NCBI RefSeq assembly: GCF_030547075.1
Contig: NZ_JAUOQH010000001.1
Coordinates: 62,001 to 126,000, forward strand
DNA from: Alteromonas sp. 1_MG-2023
Lineage (GTDB): Bacteria > Pseudomonadota > Gammaproteobacteria > Enterobacterales > Alteromonadaceae
Reading direction: 5' to 3'
DNA: 64,000 nucleotides
Shown here: one piece after another, positions 26,660 through 39,316 of the stretch
How positions within the stretch are numbered: the first letter of the stretch is position 1
How the letters are laid out: each line of letters begins with the position of its first letter
Translations under genes and position numbers: made by a program
Notes under the pieces: model-generated
The model's input: the letters and a program-made list of their open reading frames with translations, nothing else
The model's database searches: none
What the model was told of the DNA's origin: nothing

Positions 26660-26672
26660 GAGGCATTTTTTG
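26660..26672 (+). promoter_or_regulatory. Ribosome-binding site fixing a TTG start for mutS
   Basis: GAGG at 26660-26663 lies six bases upstream of TTG at 26670. The next in-frame ATG is at 26688 and has no comparable site. Confidence 0.7.
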
Positions 26673-29282
26673 GAATCACACACTCCTATGATGCGCCAGT
26701 ATTTAACGATAAAGGCGCAACACCCTAACATTCTTATGTTTTACCGTATGGGCGACTTTTACGAGTTGTTTTTCGATGATGCCAAGAAAGCCGCAGAACT
26801 GCTTGATATATCGTTAACCGCACGGGGTAAATCTGGTGGCGATCCTATCCCCATGGCCGGTGTTCCTTACCACGCGGTAGAAGGCTATTTAGCACGCTTA
26901 GTTAAACTGGGTGAGTCGGTAGCCATTTGCGAACAAGTAGGCGACCCTGCTACCAGTAAAGGCCCAGTTGAACGTCAAGTTCAGCGCATTGTTACCCCAG
27001 GTACGGTTACCGATGAAGCCTTATTAGAAGAACGCCGCGATAATGTACTAGCCGCAGTATGCGGCCACAGTATGCATTACGGCGTGGCTACATTAGATGT
27101 GACCAGTGGCCGTTTTGTAGTGGTTGAATGCGACACCGACGATGCTTTACTAGGTGAACTTCAACGAATTAACCCCGCTGAACTACTTTACCCTGAAGGG
27201 TTTGAAAGCTTACCGCTAATAGAACAGCGCAAAGGCTTGCGTCGTCGCCCAGAGTGGGAATTTGATATCGATACCGCCACCGAACAATTAACCGCTCAGT
27301 TTCAAACTAAGGAGTTGGCAGGCTTTGGGGTGTCAGATTTAACCAAAGGCATTGGCGCCGCGGGTTGTGTACTTCAATATGTGAAAGATACCCAGCGTAC
27401 CGCGCTGCCTCATATTCGCCGTATTCAAAAAGAACAACAAGACAGCCGCGTACAGTTAGATGCTGCAACCCGCAGAAACTTAGAACTTACCCACAATTTA
27501 GCCGGCGGTATTGAAAACACGCTATTTAGCGTAATGGATACCACCACTACTGCCATGGGTAGCCGGTTATTACAACGCTACATTCATTCCCCTATCACTG
27601 ACCAGCACGAATTGCATAACCGGCAAGACGCCATAGAAGCACTAATCGACAACGAGCCAGATGCTATTCGCAGCCATTTAAAAACCATTGGGGATATAGA
27701 GCGTATAATGGCACGGTTGGCATTACGTTCAGCAAGACCTAGGGATTTCGCTAGGCTCAAAAACGCGCTTAATACTCTGCCAGACCTTCAAGAAGCACTG
27801 GGGGCGTATAACGTTGCACAGCTTAATGAATTAAAGCAGGCCATCAGTACCTACCCAGAGCTACAGAACTTATTAAATAGCGCGATTATCGATAACCCGC
27901 CTGTGGTTATTCGCGATGGTGGTGTTATTGCTGAAGGCTTTAATAGTGAATTAGATGAGCTTCGAAAACTGTCTCAAGGTGCTACCGATTACCTTGATGC
28001 CATGGAGCAACGGGAACGTGAACGCACGGGCATTTCAACCCTAAAAGTAGGCTACAACCGGGTACATGGTTTTTTTATCGAAATTAGCCGCGCTAATAGC
28101 GACAAAGCACCCGCCGAATATATTCGCAGGCAAACCCTTAAGAATACTGAACGCTTTATTACTCCAGAGCTTAAGGAGCACGAAGATAAAGTATTAACCA
28201 GTCAAGGCCGAGCTCTGGCCCTTGAAAAACAGCTTTATGAAGCGCTTTTCGATGAAGTTGCACCACGCTTAAATGTGCTAATTGAAACTGCGGCGGCGCT
28301 GGCTAAACTCGATGTACTATGCTGTTTTGCCGAGCGCGCGTTAAGTTTTGATTGGCATCGCCCTACGTTAAGTATGGAAAGTGCACTTACCTACGAAGAA
28401 GGTCGCCATCCTGTGGTGGAACAGGTTATGAAAGACCCTTTCATTGCCAACCCATTAACGCTTAACGATAGCCAGCGTATGCTTATTATTACTGGCCCTA
28501 ATATGGGCGGTAAATCGACGTACATGCGCCAAACCGCGCTGATTGCGCTGTTAGCGTATATTGGCAGCTATGTACCTGCACAAAACGCCCATATTGGTAA
28601 AATCGATAGGATATTTACCCGTATTGGCGCATCTGACGATTTGGCCTCTGGTCGCTCAACCTTTATGGTAGAGATGACAGAAACTGCCAACATTCTGCAC
28701 AATGCCACCGAGCATTCGTTAGTCTTAATGGATGAGATTGGCCGCGGCACCAGCACTTACGATGGTTTGTCATTGGCATGGGCGTGCGCCAGCTATCTTG
28801 CTCAAAAGCTGAATGCTTACACCCTATTTGCAACCCACTATTTTGAGCTTACCGAGTTACCTGATACTGAAAAGAGCGTGGTTAATGTGCACTTAGATGC
28901 GGTAGAGCACGACGATACCATCCGGTTTATGCATAGTGTGCAAAATGGCGCGGCCAGTAAGAGCTTCGGTTTACAGGTTGCGCAGCTTGCGGGTGTGCCT
29001 AAACCTGTTATTAAAGCAGCGCAGCAAAAACTCGCTATTTTAGAAAACGCGCATCTTATTTCTGACACTGAATCCGGTGCTGATAGAACTGGCGAGCAAC
29101 ACGCTAAAGCAACCAGTAATAAGACAGGTTCAAAGGCGACAACACCTGCACAGTCTCAACTGTTGTTTCCAGATAAACCGCATCCGGTTGTAGAAGCGTT
29201 GGAAAACTTATCGCCGGATGAGCTTTCACCACGCCAAGCGCTAGACCTCATTTACACGCTAAAGCGTTTAAGTCAGTCCTAA
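26670..29282 (+). CDS. mutS: DNA mismatch repair protein MutS
   Basis: An 870-residue MutS (E. coli 853). The N-terminal mismatch-recognition domain has the Phe-x-Glu loop as [12 protein letters not shown] near residue 30. The ATPase domain has Walker [14 protein letters not shown] near 613, STFMVEMTE near 660 and Walker [15 protein letters not shown] near 690. The C-terminal [23 protein letters not shown] matches the tetramerisation segment. It finds mismatches and recruits MutL. An unconserved Ser/Thr/Lys linker lies before the C-terminal segment. A TTG start is preferred. It is divergent from pncC-recA. Confidence 0.97.
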   Translation: MESHTPMMRQYLTIKAQHPNILMFYRMGDFYELFFDDAKKAAELLDISLTARGKSGGDPIPMAGVPYHAVEGYLARLVKLGESVAICEQVGDPATSKGPVERQVQRIVTPGTVTDEALLEERRDNVLAAVCGHSMHYGVATLDVTSGRFVVVECDTDDALLGELQRINPAELLYPEGFESLPLIEQRKGLRRRPEWEFDIDTATEQLTAQFQTKELAGFGVSDLTKGIGAAGCVLQYVKDTQRTALPHIRRIQKEQQDSRVQLDAATRRNLELTHNLAGGIENTLFSVMDTTTTAMGSRLLQRYIHSPITDQHELHNRQDAIEALIDNEPDAIRSHLKTIGDIERIMARLALRSARPRDFARLKNALNTLPDLQEALGAYNVAQLNELKQAISTYPELQNLLNSAIIDNPPVVIRDGGVIAEGFNSELDELRKLSQGATDYLDAMEQRERERTGISTLKVGYNRVHGFFIEISRANSDKAPAEYIRRQTLKNTERFITPELKEHEDKVLTSQGRALALEKQLYEALFDEVAPRLNVLIETAAALAKLDVLCCFAERALSFDWHRPTLSMESALTYEEGRHPVVEQVMKDPFIANPLTLNDSQRMLIITGPNMGGKSTYMRQTALIALLAYIGSYVPAQNAHIGKIDRIFTRIGASDDLASGRSTFMVEMTETANILHNATEHSLVLMDEIGRGTSTYDGLSLAWACASYLAQKLNAYTLFATHYFELTELPDTEKSVVNVHLDAVEHDDTIRFMHSVQNGAASKSFGLQVAQLAGVPKPVIKAAQQKLAILENAHLISDTESGADRTGEQHAKATSNKTGSKATTPAQSQLLFPDKPHPVVEALENLSPDELSPRQALDLIYTLKRLSQS

Positions 29283-29322
29283 AAAGGAACGCTTGCGTCA
29301 AAAGCAGCGCTCAAATAGGTAA

Positions 29323-31092
<1,770 letters not shown>

Positions 31093-31102
31093 TTTCTAAT
31101 AA

Positions 31103-31130
31103 GGGAACACTTTCTCCCGTTTGTGTTCCC
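31103..31130 (+). other. Hairpin between pyrG and eno
   Basis: GGGAACAC (31103-31110) pairs with GTGTTCCC (31123-31130) around a 12-base loop. No T run follows, so it is more likely an mRNA processing or stability element than a terminator. Confidence 0.6.
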
Positions 31131-31143
31131 AAACAATTGTTAA

Positions 31144-32445
<1,302 letters not shown>

Positions 32446-32454
32446 CCTATTCCT

Positions 32455-32500
32455 AGTGCACTTGATACAAGAGTGCACTTGATACGGGAGCGCTTGATAT
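32455..32500 (+). repeat. 17-bp tandem repeat downstream of eno
   Basis: AGTGCACTTGATAC occurs at 32455-32468 and 32472-32485 (17-base period), with a degenerate third unit AGCGCTTGATAT at 32489-32500. The units lie between the eno stop and its terminator. Confidence 0.85.
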
Positions 32501-32527
32501 AAAAGCGCACTGGTTACTTACCTAATT

Positions 32528-32578
32528 AAAAGCTGCGTAAAGACCCATAATTTTGGATAACCTTTACGCAGCTTTTTT
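32528..32578 (+). terminator. Rho-independent terminator of eno
   Basis: AAAAGCTGCGTAAAG (32528-32542) pairs with CTTTACGCAGCTTTT (32562-32576), followed by a T run. The loop is about 19 bases. Confidence 0.9.
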
Positions 32579-32603
32579 GTGTCTGTTTCATGCTCTTTTG
32601 AAG

Positions 32604-32638
32604 GTGCCTTTTGATGATGCCTTTTAAAAGTGCCTTTT
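32604..32638 (+). repeat. 13-bp tandem repeat
   Basis: GTGCCTTTT, ATGCCTTTT and GTGCCTTTT start at 32604, 32617 and 32630, an exact 13-base period just after the eno terminator. Confidence 0.8.
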
Positions 32639-32848
32639 TGTACCCGAGCTGTCTCGCATACCCCTTGTACTTAACCCCTTTATACATAAACTTTTGTCAT
32701 TAGCCTCGTGTGCTCTGTAGTTAAAGGCTATTCCTCTGGCACTCTTCAACATACGTTTATAAGTACGTGTCCGCCTGCTTCTATACACACGCCCCTTTTT
32801 AATAGAGTGATAAGTCTTAAACAAACGCTAACTAAATTGTAGACAAAA

Positions 32849-32876
32849 AAATACCCCAGCTATTGCTGGGGTATTT
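32849..32876 (-). terminator. Terminator of the TonB-dependent receptor gene
   Basis: AAATACCCCAGC (32849-32860) and GCTGGGGTATTT (32865-32876) form a perfect stem with a 4-base loop. The T run follows on the minus strand. Confidence 0.9.
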
Positions 32877-32909
32877 CAATTTACTATTGTTGATGAAGCT
32901 ACTCGCTAA

Positions 32910-35858
32910 TTAGAAGCGGTAGTTAGCACCTACAGTAATTCTGCGGTCGGTAAGACCTTGGAAGCACAATAGTGAGCCTTGATTAACACAAGACTGCTCT
33001 ACTTCTGCTTCGGTAATGTTTACCGCCTCGATACCTATGTTGAAGTCTTCGTTAACATCATAGTTAATACTTGCGTTAAGCTGACCACGGTCTTCCTGAA
33101 CCACTGGGAAGCCCCAAGGGAAACTAGATGTACTTCCGAAGTCGTCTGAACGGTACGCTTCACGCCATGTGTAACGCATACGAGCAGATAGACCGAACTT
33201 CTCATAGTACAAGGTAAAGTTATAAGCGTTTTCAGACAGGTTAAGTAACCCTTGAACTCGCGTTACATCAATATCGTCAATACCTGTTGATGCTGCGAAA
33301 ACTTGACCTGCACGACTTGTCGCACGGTTTGTTGTTTCACCACCAGAGAATTCTTGAATTGTGTAGTTAGCTAGTACGCCGAAACCAGATGCCCAACCAA
33401 GCTCTCTCTCAAAGCCAGCTAAATCATACTGAACCGCAATTTCGATACCTTTTTGCGTAGTTTCGCCAGTATCATTAATCTTGGTCGATGTTCCGACACA
33501 TACGCCGGTACCTACTTCTGGGCCAAACACGTTTATGTCTGCAATAGGGTTGAATACTCCACCGCCTTCACAAGGGTCAGTCAAGTCACGATAACCTGTA
33601 ACAGGATCCTCTACCGCGCTTATGTTCTGGTCAACATGCAAGTCTTCACGAGTTTTATGGAAATAACCAATACTCAATACACTCGCTTCTGCAAAATACC
33701 ATTCGGCAGACACGTCGTAAGAAGTAACCTTTTCAGGTACAAGATTTGGATTACCAATCGATACAAATGGGTTAGGACTTGTACTAAAAGTCACGGAAGT
33801 AGATAAATCGTCGAAATTAGGACGTCTGATATCTTGAGACCAGCCAGCACGTAAAACAATGTCATCAGCTACATCAGCAACAATGTTTATACGAGGTAGG
33901 AAGAAGTCATAGTTACCTTCATTGGTTACTTGAGATACTAGAGCATTACCGTCACCATCTGAAGTAATTGAGTTACCTACAGATGTAACATCTGTTTCCA
34001 AGTAGCGAGCACCAAAGTTACCTCGGAACATCTCATATTCAAAGTTTACTTGCGCATACAAGGCATGTGTTTCTTCTTCAATATCAAAGAAACCAGAAGA
34101 GCTTGAAGTTGGCGCATTTAACGTTTCAGATGAACCGTGTGCGGTCATTGCTTGTTGAAGCGTAGCTAAAACGCCATCAGGGTCTGATGCAACAAGCTCT
34201 GGGTCTATCAGCAAGAAATCACTGATATATAAAGAACGACCGTCAGCATCATTGAAGTTATCAGGACCTGCTGTAAGTATGTCTGCAAACAAATCACCCG
34301 ATGGGCTATCTGCCATAGAGCGTAAACCTAGATTTTCGCTAACTTCATTATTCACACTAGTTGCTTTACTATAACGATAACCGAAATCTACAGAGCGGAA
34401 ATAGTCTGTATCTAAATAGTAAGTAAAATCAGCGCGAAATGCGTCTTCGCCATTATCAACTGAGTTTTGACCGATATTAACGTCACGTAATACAACGTTA
34501 GCAGGGTCTAAAAGCTGGTCTACAGTAGGTGCGTTAGCTTCACCGGTTGCAATACCAAATGCTAAAGAATCACCTGATAAATCATATTCAAACGGGGTAC
34601 CGTTTTCGTTTGAATCATTAGTAGCAACATTTGGATTAATAAAGTTAAGCGTGGTGTTAAAACTTGGCGTATCAGAAGATGAACTAGAAGACGATACTTC
34701 TACACTCACAGTCATTTTTTCACCAACCCACTCACCACCAAGCCTAAATATTTCGCTTTTAGTTATACGAGAGTTTGTATCACTTGAAAAACGTAAGTTA
34801 GGATCGCCGCCGCCATCTTCAACAGGAATCACACCGGTAAGGGCAGCTTGAATACTACCTAAATCAGTTCCACCTAGAGAACCGAAGTCAGCTGTTTCGA
34901 ACGAACTAGGTACAGAAACTCCTCGTAAATCGCTTAAGCCAGATGCTTGAACACGTGAGCTTTCTTGTCTACGCTCTTGGTCGTTAATTACCGCATCGAA
35001 AAACACTTTAGTGTTATCGGTAGGCGCCCATTCTAGGGTACCTGCGAAGTTCATAGTCTCGTATTCGTAGTTGTCATAATCTTGAACTAAGAATTGAACA
35101 GGAAGGAAATCAAACGACTGAGCACTTGCTAAACCACTATCGGCAGTAACCAAATTATCTCGGTCGGCTCGAGGTCGAAATGCAGTTACATCTTGTTCTG
35201 AATAACTACCACTTAAAACAATACCAAACTTACCGTGGTCAGTATCCCAATTGTCACCCCAAGTTCCTGAAACGCGAGGCATAAATGTACTGTCTGTAGA
35301 GAGGCTGCTGTTTTCGCCCTGAACGCGAATAGAACCTAGCATTTCATCTAATTGCAAAGGACGAATAGTTCGCAGGTTTATTGTACCGCCTACTGAACCC
35401 TCAATTGTTTTCGCTTCAGGAGATTTAGTCACTTCAACCGCAGAGATGATTGATGCAGACACATCTTCAAAATCGATACCACTTCGACCTGCGCCAGAAC
35501 CAACAGTAGAAACACCGTTAATTTCTGTGCGGTTTGCATCAGTACCACGAATTTGTACGCCAGTACCAACACCCGCTTCACGAGTAATCTGGATACCAGT
35601 TACGTTTTCTAAAACTTCCGCTAAGTTTTGGTCAGGCAATTTACCAATATCTTCAGCTTGAATCACTTCGGTCAAGTTGTTGCTAAAACGTTTTTCATTT
35701 AGCGCACTTGATAATGATGCTCGAATACCTGAAACCTGAATAACTTCTACATCTTTTTCGGCTTCTTCTTGAGCTTCTTGTGCGAGTGTGGAAGTGGCAA
35801 AGCTTAACGATGTAGCAGATAACATCGCTAAGGTAATTTTAGATAGTTTGTGTCCCAT
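32910..35858 (-). CDS. TonB-dependent receptor, likely for an oligosaccharide
   Basis: A 982-residue outer-membrane receptor. It has a signal peptide ending near LAQEA (about residue 27), a TonB-box-like segment EVIQVSG near 38-44, and a plug domain with DIGKLPDQNLAEVLENVTGIQI (core LPDQNLAE) and QIRGTDANRTEINGV. The 22-stranded beta barrel follows and ends with the C-terminal aromatic signature NYRF. Its plug resembles the large receptors common in Alteromonas for sugars and polymers. AGAGGAA lies eight bases before the ATG. It is divergent from the uronate genes, which suggests import of a uronic-acid-containing glycan; the ligand itself cannot be read from the sequence. Confidence 0.9.
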   Translation of the reverse strand: MGHKLSKITLAMLSATSLSFATSTLAQEAQEEAEKDVEVIQVSGIRASLSSALNEKRFSNNLTEVIQAEDIGKLPDQNLAEVLENVTGIQITREAGVGTGVQIRGTDANRTEINGVSTVGSGAGRSGIDFEDVSASIISAVEVTKSPEAKTIEGSVGGTINLRTIRPLQLDEMLGSIRVQGENSSLSTDSTFMPRVSGTWGDNWDTDHGKFGIVLSGSYSEQDVTAFRPRADRDNLVTADSGLASAQSFDFLPVQFLVQDYDNYEYETMNFAGTLEWAPTDNTKVFFDAVINDQERRQESSRVQASGLSDLRGVSVPSSFETADFGSLGGTDLGSIQAALTGVIPVEDGGGDPNLRFSSDTNSRITKSEIFRLGGEWVGEKMTVSVEVSSSSSSSDTPSFNTTLNFINPNVATNDSNENGTPFEYDLSGDSLAFGIATGEANAPTVDQLLDPANVVLRDVNIGQNSVDNGEDAFRADFTYYLDTDYFRSVDFGYRYSKATSVNNEVSENLGLRSMADSPSGDLFADILTAGPDNFNDADGRSLYISDFLLIDPELVASDPDGVLATLQQAMTAHGSSETLNAPTSSSSGFFDIEEETHALYAQVNFEYEMFRGNFGARYLETDVTSVGNSITSDGDGNALVSQVTNEGNYDFFLPRINIVADVADDIVLRAGWSQDIRRPNFDDLSTSVTFSTSPNPFVSIGNPNLVPEKVTSYDVSAEWYFAEASVLSIGYFHKTREDLHVDQNISAVEDPVTGYRDLTDPCEGGGVFNPIADINVFGPEVGTGVCVGTSTKINDTGETTQKGIEIAVQYDLAGFERELGWASGFGVLANYTIQEFSGGETTNRATSRAGQVFAASTGIDDIDVTRVQGLLNLSENAYNFTLYYEKFGLSARMRYTWREAYRSDDFGSTSSFPWGFPVVQEDRGQLNASINYDVNEDFNIGIEAVNITEAEVEQSCVNQGSLLCFQGLTDRRITVGANYRF

Positions 35859-36385
35859 GTGTGTTTCCTCTTGCAGTGTTTTGGAAGTACATCCGGCTAT
35901 CCAAAATCACTTTGCTAATTTACGATTAGTGCATCTTGATTTAATAAATAAACACGATCTTTACAAGATGATTACAAAACTAGAGCAAAAACCACTCATG
36001 GTCAACCTTTACTCACCTCTTTTTTACTAATATTAGACTAAAATTGTAATGCCAATTAACACAACCTTAACTAACCAAACTATTACTAAACACTTTTTTC
36101 GCTTAAATAACCCCCTATTTCAGTAGGATAGAGTGGAGTCATGTACTAAATTTGTTAATTTATATTGCAAGTTAACTTTCAGTAAGCTGTGGTAATTTTT
36201 TTGATCTGAGCTGAGTGGGCTAGACATCAAACTAGAAATGGTCATAATGATTCCATTAACAAATCGTCAACGTATTAGCCTTATTGGTAATATAGTTATT
36301 TGGATATGTAATGATAGGTAGGTCACCTTTTCTTGTACCCACCTTCAACTTATCCTCTAAATTTCTCGTATTTAAAGTGGAACTA
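35859..36385. promoter_or_regulatory. Divergent control region between receptor gene and uronate operon
   Basis: These 527 AT-rich bases must hold promoters in both directions. For the receptor, a possible minus-strand promoter is TTGACC (36000-36005), a 17-base spacer and TAGTTT (35977-35982), a weak -10. A candidate operator is the imperfect palindrome with AATGG at 36237-36241 and CCATT at 36253-36257 enclosing TCATAATGA. No regulator gene lies in the cluster, and no LacI- or GntR-type consensus was clear. Confidence 0.45.
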
Positions 36386-37843
36386 ATGAAAATTGCCCCG
36401 TTAAACAATTACACTTTAGAAAACCTAAAAGCCTCGGTCGACAGGCCCCAATACGCACTTAGCGAAACATCCTCAGCGATAGTTCATTTTGGCGCAGGAA
36501 ATTTTCATCGCGCCCATCAAGCGGTTTATTGCGACACGTTATTAAATAAGGGGGAAAGCCAGTGGGGTATTACTGGTGTATCGCTACGTTCATCCACCAT
36601 GCGAGACAATTTAACGTCGCAAGATTATCTTTATACCTTGGCTATACTCGGTGATGAGACACGATACCGAGTAATAGGCGCTATCAAGAATATATTAGTG
36701 GGGCCTGAAGACCCCCAGGCAGTGGTTGAGAAAGTGGCAGATGATAAAACTCAATTAGTCACCACTACCATCACAGAAAAAGGTTATTACCTTTCAGACG
36801 GAGTTATTGACCAATCTCACCCCGACATAGTTAATGATATAAATTCTTTGGCTATACCAGTAACAGTTTACGGTTTTATAGCCGCCGCACTAATTAAAAG
36901 AGGCAAAGACAACGCAGCGCCACTCACCGTGCTTTGTTGCGACAATATGCACGCTGGCGGCCAGCGCTTAAAAGATGGTGTTAACCTACTACTCGAATTA
37001 CACAGTGAAGAAACATTATCCTGGGTTGCTAAAAACGTAGCATTTAGCTCATCAATGGTTGACCGAGTAACGCCATCAACAGACCAATCACTTATTGATG
37101 TAGTAGCCCAAGATGCTGGGCTTCTTGATAACGCCCCTGTCTCAGCTGAACCGTTCACGCAATGGATAATAGAAGATAACTTTGCTGGTAAGAAGCCGCC
37201 TTTTGAACAAGCGGGGGCACTTTTTGTTAGCGATATTGCGCCGTTTGAAAAAGTGAAATTACGCTTTTTAAATGCGGGCCACACTATGTTGTCAGCATTG
37301 GGTTATTTAGCGGGCGACCGCTATATTCATGAGGCTTTACAGCGCCAGCCACTAGCGTTATTTACTGAACAAGCCCTAAAACGCAATGTCATGCCCGTCA
37401 CCTCGGTTCCTGAAAGTGTTAACGGTGAAGTTTATATAGATGATGTTTTACAGCGGTTTCGTAACAGTCGCCTCCCCTATGGCGTGTTGCAAGTCGGCAC
37501 CGACAGTTCTCAGAAAATTCAACAGCGATTGTTCCCTTCTGTCGATGATGCGCTAAGTAATAGTAAAGAGTACGCTTATCTCGCGTTCGCTTTGGCGGCA
37601 TGGGTTTGCTTTGTGCGCAAAGCCGTTATAAACGAAGATTTAAACGATCCCCTTTCTCACGATTTTGCTCAATGTATCGACGAGCATGTAAATAATGACG
37701 TGCATAACTTTCTAAAATTAGCTGGCGCCAGCAAATTCAATTTTTTCAGCGACAGTGAGTTTATGGCTTCGGTGGATGATTGTTATACCAACATCAATAA
37801 CGTTGGCGCAGAGCAAGCAATTAGTGAATTTTTAACACTTTAA
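36386..37843 (+). CDS. uxuB: Fructuronate reductase / mannitol dehydrogenase family
   Basis: A 485-residue long-chain polyol dehydrogenase (E. coli UxuB 486). The N-terminal nucleotide-binding region has IVHFGAGNFHRAHQAVY near residue 37. The catalytic segment has VTEKGYY-like TITEKGYYL near 133, EPFTQWIIEDNF near 250, and KLRFLNAGHTMLSALGYL near 290 (key part LRFLNAGHTML) with the family Lys, Asn and His. It reduces fructuronate to mannonate with NADH, or an equivalent polyol reaction. The adjacent uxuA supports fructuronate reductase. The frame reaches back to 36311, but the ATG at 36386 fits the family length. Confidence 0.87.
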   Translation: MKIAPLNNYTLENLKASVDRPQYALSETSSAIVHFGAGNFHRAHQAVYCDTLLNKGESQWGITGVSLRSSTMRDNLTSQDYLYTLAILGDETRYRVIGAIKNILVGPEDPQAVVEKVADDKTQLVTTTITEKGYYLSDGVIDQSHPDIVNDINSLAIPVTVYGFIAAALIKRGKDNAAPLTVLCCDNMHAGGQRLKDGVNLLLELHSEETLSWVAKNVAFSSSMVDRVTPSTDQSLIDVVAQDAGLLDNAPVSAEPFTQWIIEDNFAGKKPPFEQAGALFVSDIAPFEKVKLRFLNAGHTMLSALGYLAGDRYIHEALQRQPLALFTEQALKRNVMPVTSVPESVNGEVYIDDVLQRFRNSRLPYGVLQVGTDSSQKIQQRLFPSVDDALSNSKEYAYLAFALAAWVCFVRKAVINEDLNDPLSHDFAQCIDEHVNNDVHNFLKLAGASKFNFFSDSEFMASVDDCYTNINNVGAEQAISEFLTL

Positions 37844-37859
37844 CGAAGAGTAATACTAT

Positions 37860-39074
37860 ATGCGTGAATCTTGGAGATGGTTTGGACCAAACGATCCGGT
37901 AACCATTGCAGAAATACGTCAAACCGGTGCAACTGATATTGTTAGTGCGCTGCACACCATTCCTACTGGTGATGTATGGACACTAGATGCTATTAAGCAG
38001 CATCAAGCATTAATAGAAGTAAGCGAGGCAGGGTTGAGCCCGCTAACATGGAGTGTAGTTGAAAGCATTCCCGTGCATGAAGATATTAAACTTGCTCGTC
38101 CAGGCCATGAAAAATACATCGATAACTGGATAACGTCGATGGAAAATTTAGCCCAGTGCGGTATTAAAACTATCTGCTACAACTTTATGCCAGTGATAGA
38201 TTGGACACGTACCGACCTCAATTTCAAACTACCTAGTGGCGCATATGCCCTACGTTTCGACCAAAAGAAATTTGCTGCCTTTGACTTATTTATTCTTGAG
38301 CGCGAAAACGCCGAAGTTGAATATACCGAGGAAGAGCTAAGCGAAGCGAAAGACGTCTTCGATGCTATGTCAGAAGAAGAAAAAACCAAGCTTACGAATA
38401 ATATTATAGCGGGTTTACCTGGCAGAATGACCGACAGCTACGGCCTTGAAGCATTTCGTTCCATGCTAGGTAACTATAAAGGCATGACAACGCAAAATCT
38501 AAGAGACAACCTCTTTGCGTTTTTATCCAAAGTACTTCCTAAAGCAGAAGCTATGGGGGTAAAGCTTGCTATTCATCCAGACGATCCCCCAAGGGATATG
38601 CTTGGGTTACCTCGTATTATTTGTACTGCCGATGATCTCGAACTGCTATTTAAAGCTCAGCCCAGCCCGTCTAATGGCATCACACTTTGCGTTGGCACTT
38701 ATAGCAGCCGACCAGACAACGACTTACCAGCAATGGCGAAACAGTTTGGCCCTCGTATTCACTTTTCACACTTACGTGGAGTAAGCCGAGACAAAGAAGA
38801 ACAACGTTCTTTTTACGAAGCCAGCCATTTAGATAGCGATATCGATATGGTGAAAGTGATTGATGAACTTCTGAATGAAGAAACACGCCGTAAGGCGAGC
38901 TCTTCTGATGGTCAAATTTCACCCGAACAACAAATTTTTATCCGCCCCGATCATGGCCATCAAATGATGGATGATATTGGTAAGACAGTAAATCCTGGGT
39001 ATTCAGGTATTGGACGGTTAAAAGGCTTAGCAGAAGTGCGTGGCGTTATTCGTGCGTTATCAGCGCTTAAATAA
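37860..39074 (+). CDS. uxuA: Mannonate dehydratase
   Basis: A 404-residue TIM-barrel enzyme (E. coli UxuA 394). Motifs include the N-terminal WRWFGPNDPVT, CYNFMPVIDWTRTDL near residue 110, IHPDDPPRD near 240 and RPDHGHQMMDD near 360, which supply metal ligands and catalytic His/Asp. It dehydrates D-mannonate to 2-keto-3-deoxy-D-gluconate. It starts 16 bases after the fructuronate reductase gene and is surely co-transcribed with it. The kinase and aldolase (kdgK, eda) that would follow are not in the window. Confidence 0.96.
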   Translation: MRESWRWFGPNDPVTIAEIRQTGATDIVSALHTIPTGDVWTLDAIKQHQALIEVSEAGLSPLTWSVVESIPVHEDIKLARPGHEKYIDNWITSMENLAQCGIKTICYNFMPVIDWTRTDLNFKLPSGAYALRFDQKKFAAFDLFILERENAEVEYTEEELSEAKDVFDAMSEEEKTKLTNNIIAGLPGRMTDSYGLEAFRSMLGNYKGMTTQNLRDNLFAFLSKVLPKAEAMGVKLAIHPDDPPRDMLGLPRIICTADDLELLFKAQPSPSNGITLCVGTYSSRPDNDLPAMAKQFGPRIHFSHLRGVSRDKEEQRSFYEASHLDSDIDMVKVIDELLNEETRRKASSSDGQISPEQQIFIRPDHGHQMMDDIGKTVNPGYSGIGRLKGLAEVRGVIRALSALK

Positions 39075-39316
39075 ACGCGTCTATTCAAAAGGCTTTTTTA
39101 CTCTAGCCATTGAAATAAGCGCCTCGCCAGCCCCGGTTGCACACTTACCCATTTGCAACTGGGCCACCTATGCCTTCTCGTCACGTTATATATTGTGACA
39201 AGAGCATTTGTCTAAACATTCGAGCGAGCTTTCTTTGTCCTAAGTTGCCCTAAGTCTTAGCGTCACAAAAGAAGCTCGCAACCTACTTATAATTATTAAA
39301 TAACGGTAGTTGCACA

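Larger units (their letters stand above)
32446..32909. other. Intergenic region between eno and the TonB-dependent receptor gene
   Basis: These 464 bases hold two short tandem-repeat tracts, the eno terminator and the receptor-gene terminator, each listed separately. A 66-codon minus-strand frame (32624-32824) is strongly basic and repeat-derived and is not called as a gene. Confidence 0.7.

Noticed and set aside
32624..32824. 66-codon minus-strand frame after eno
   Set aside because: Highly basic, no family match, built partly from the 13-bp repeat, no ribosome-binding site.
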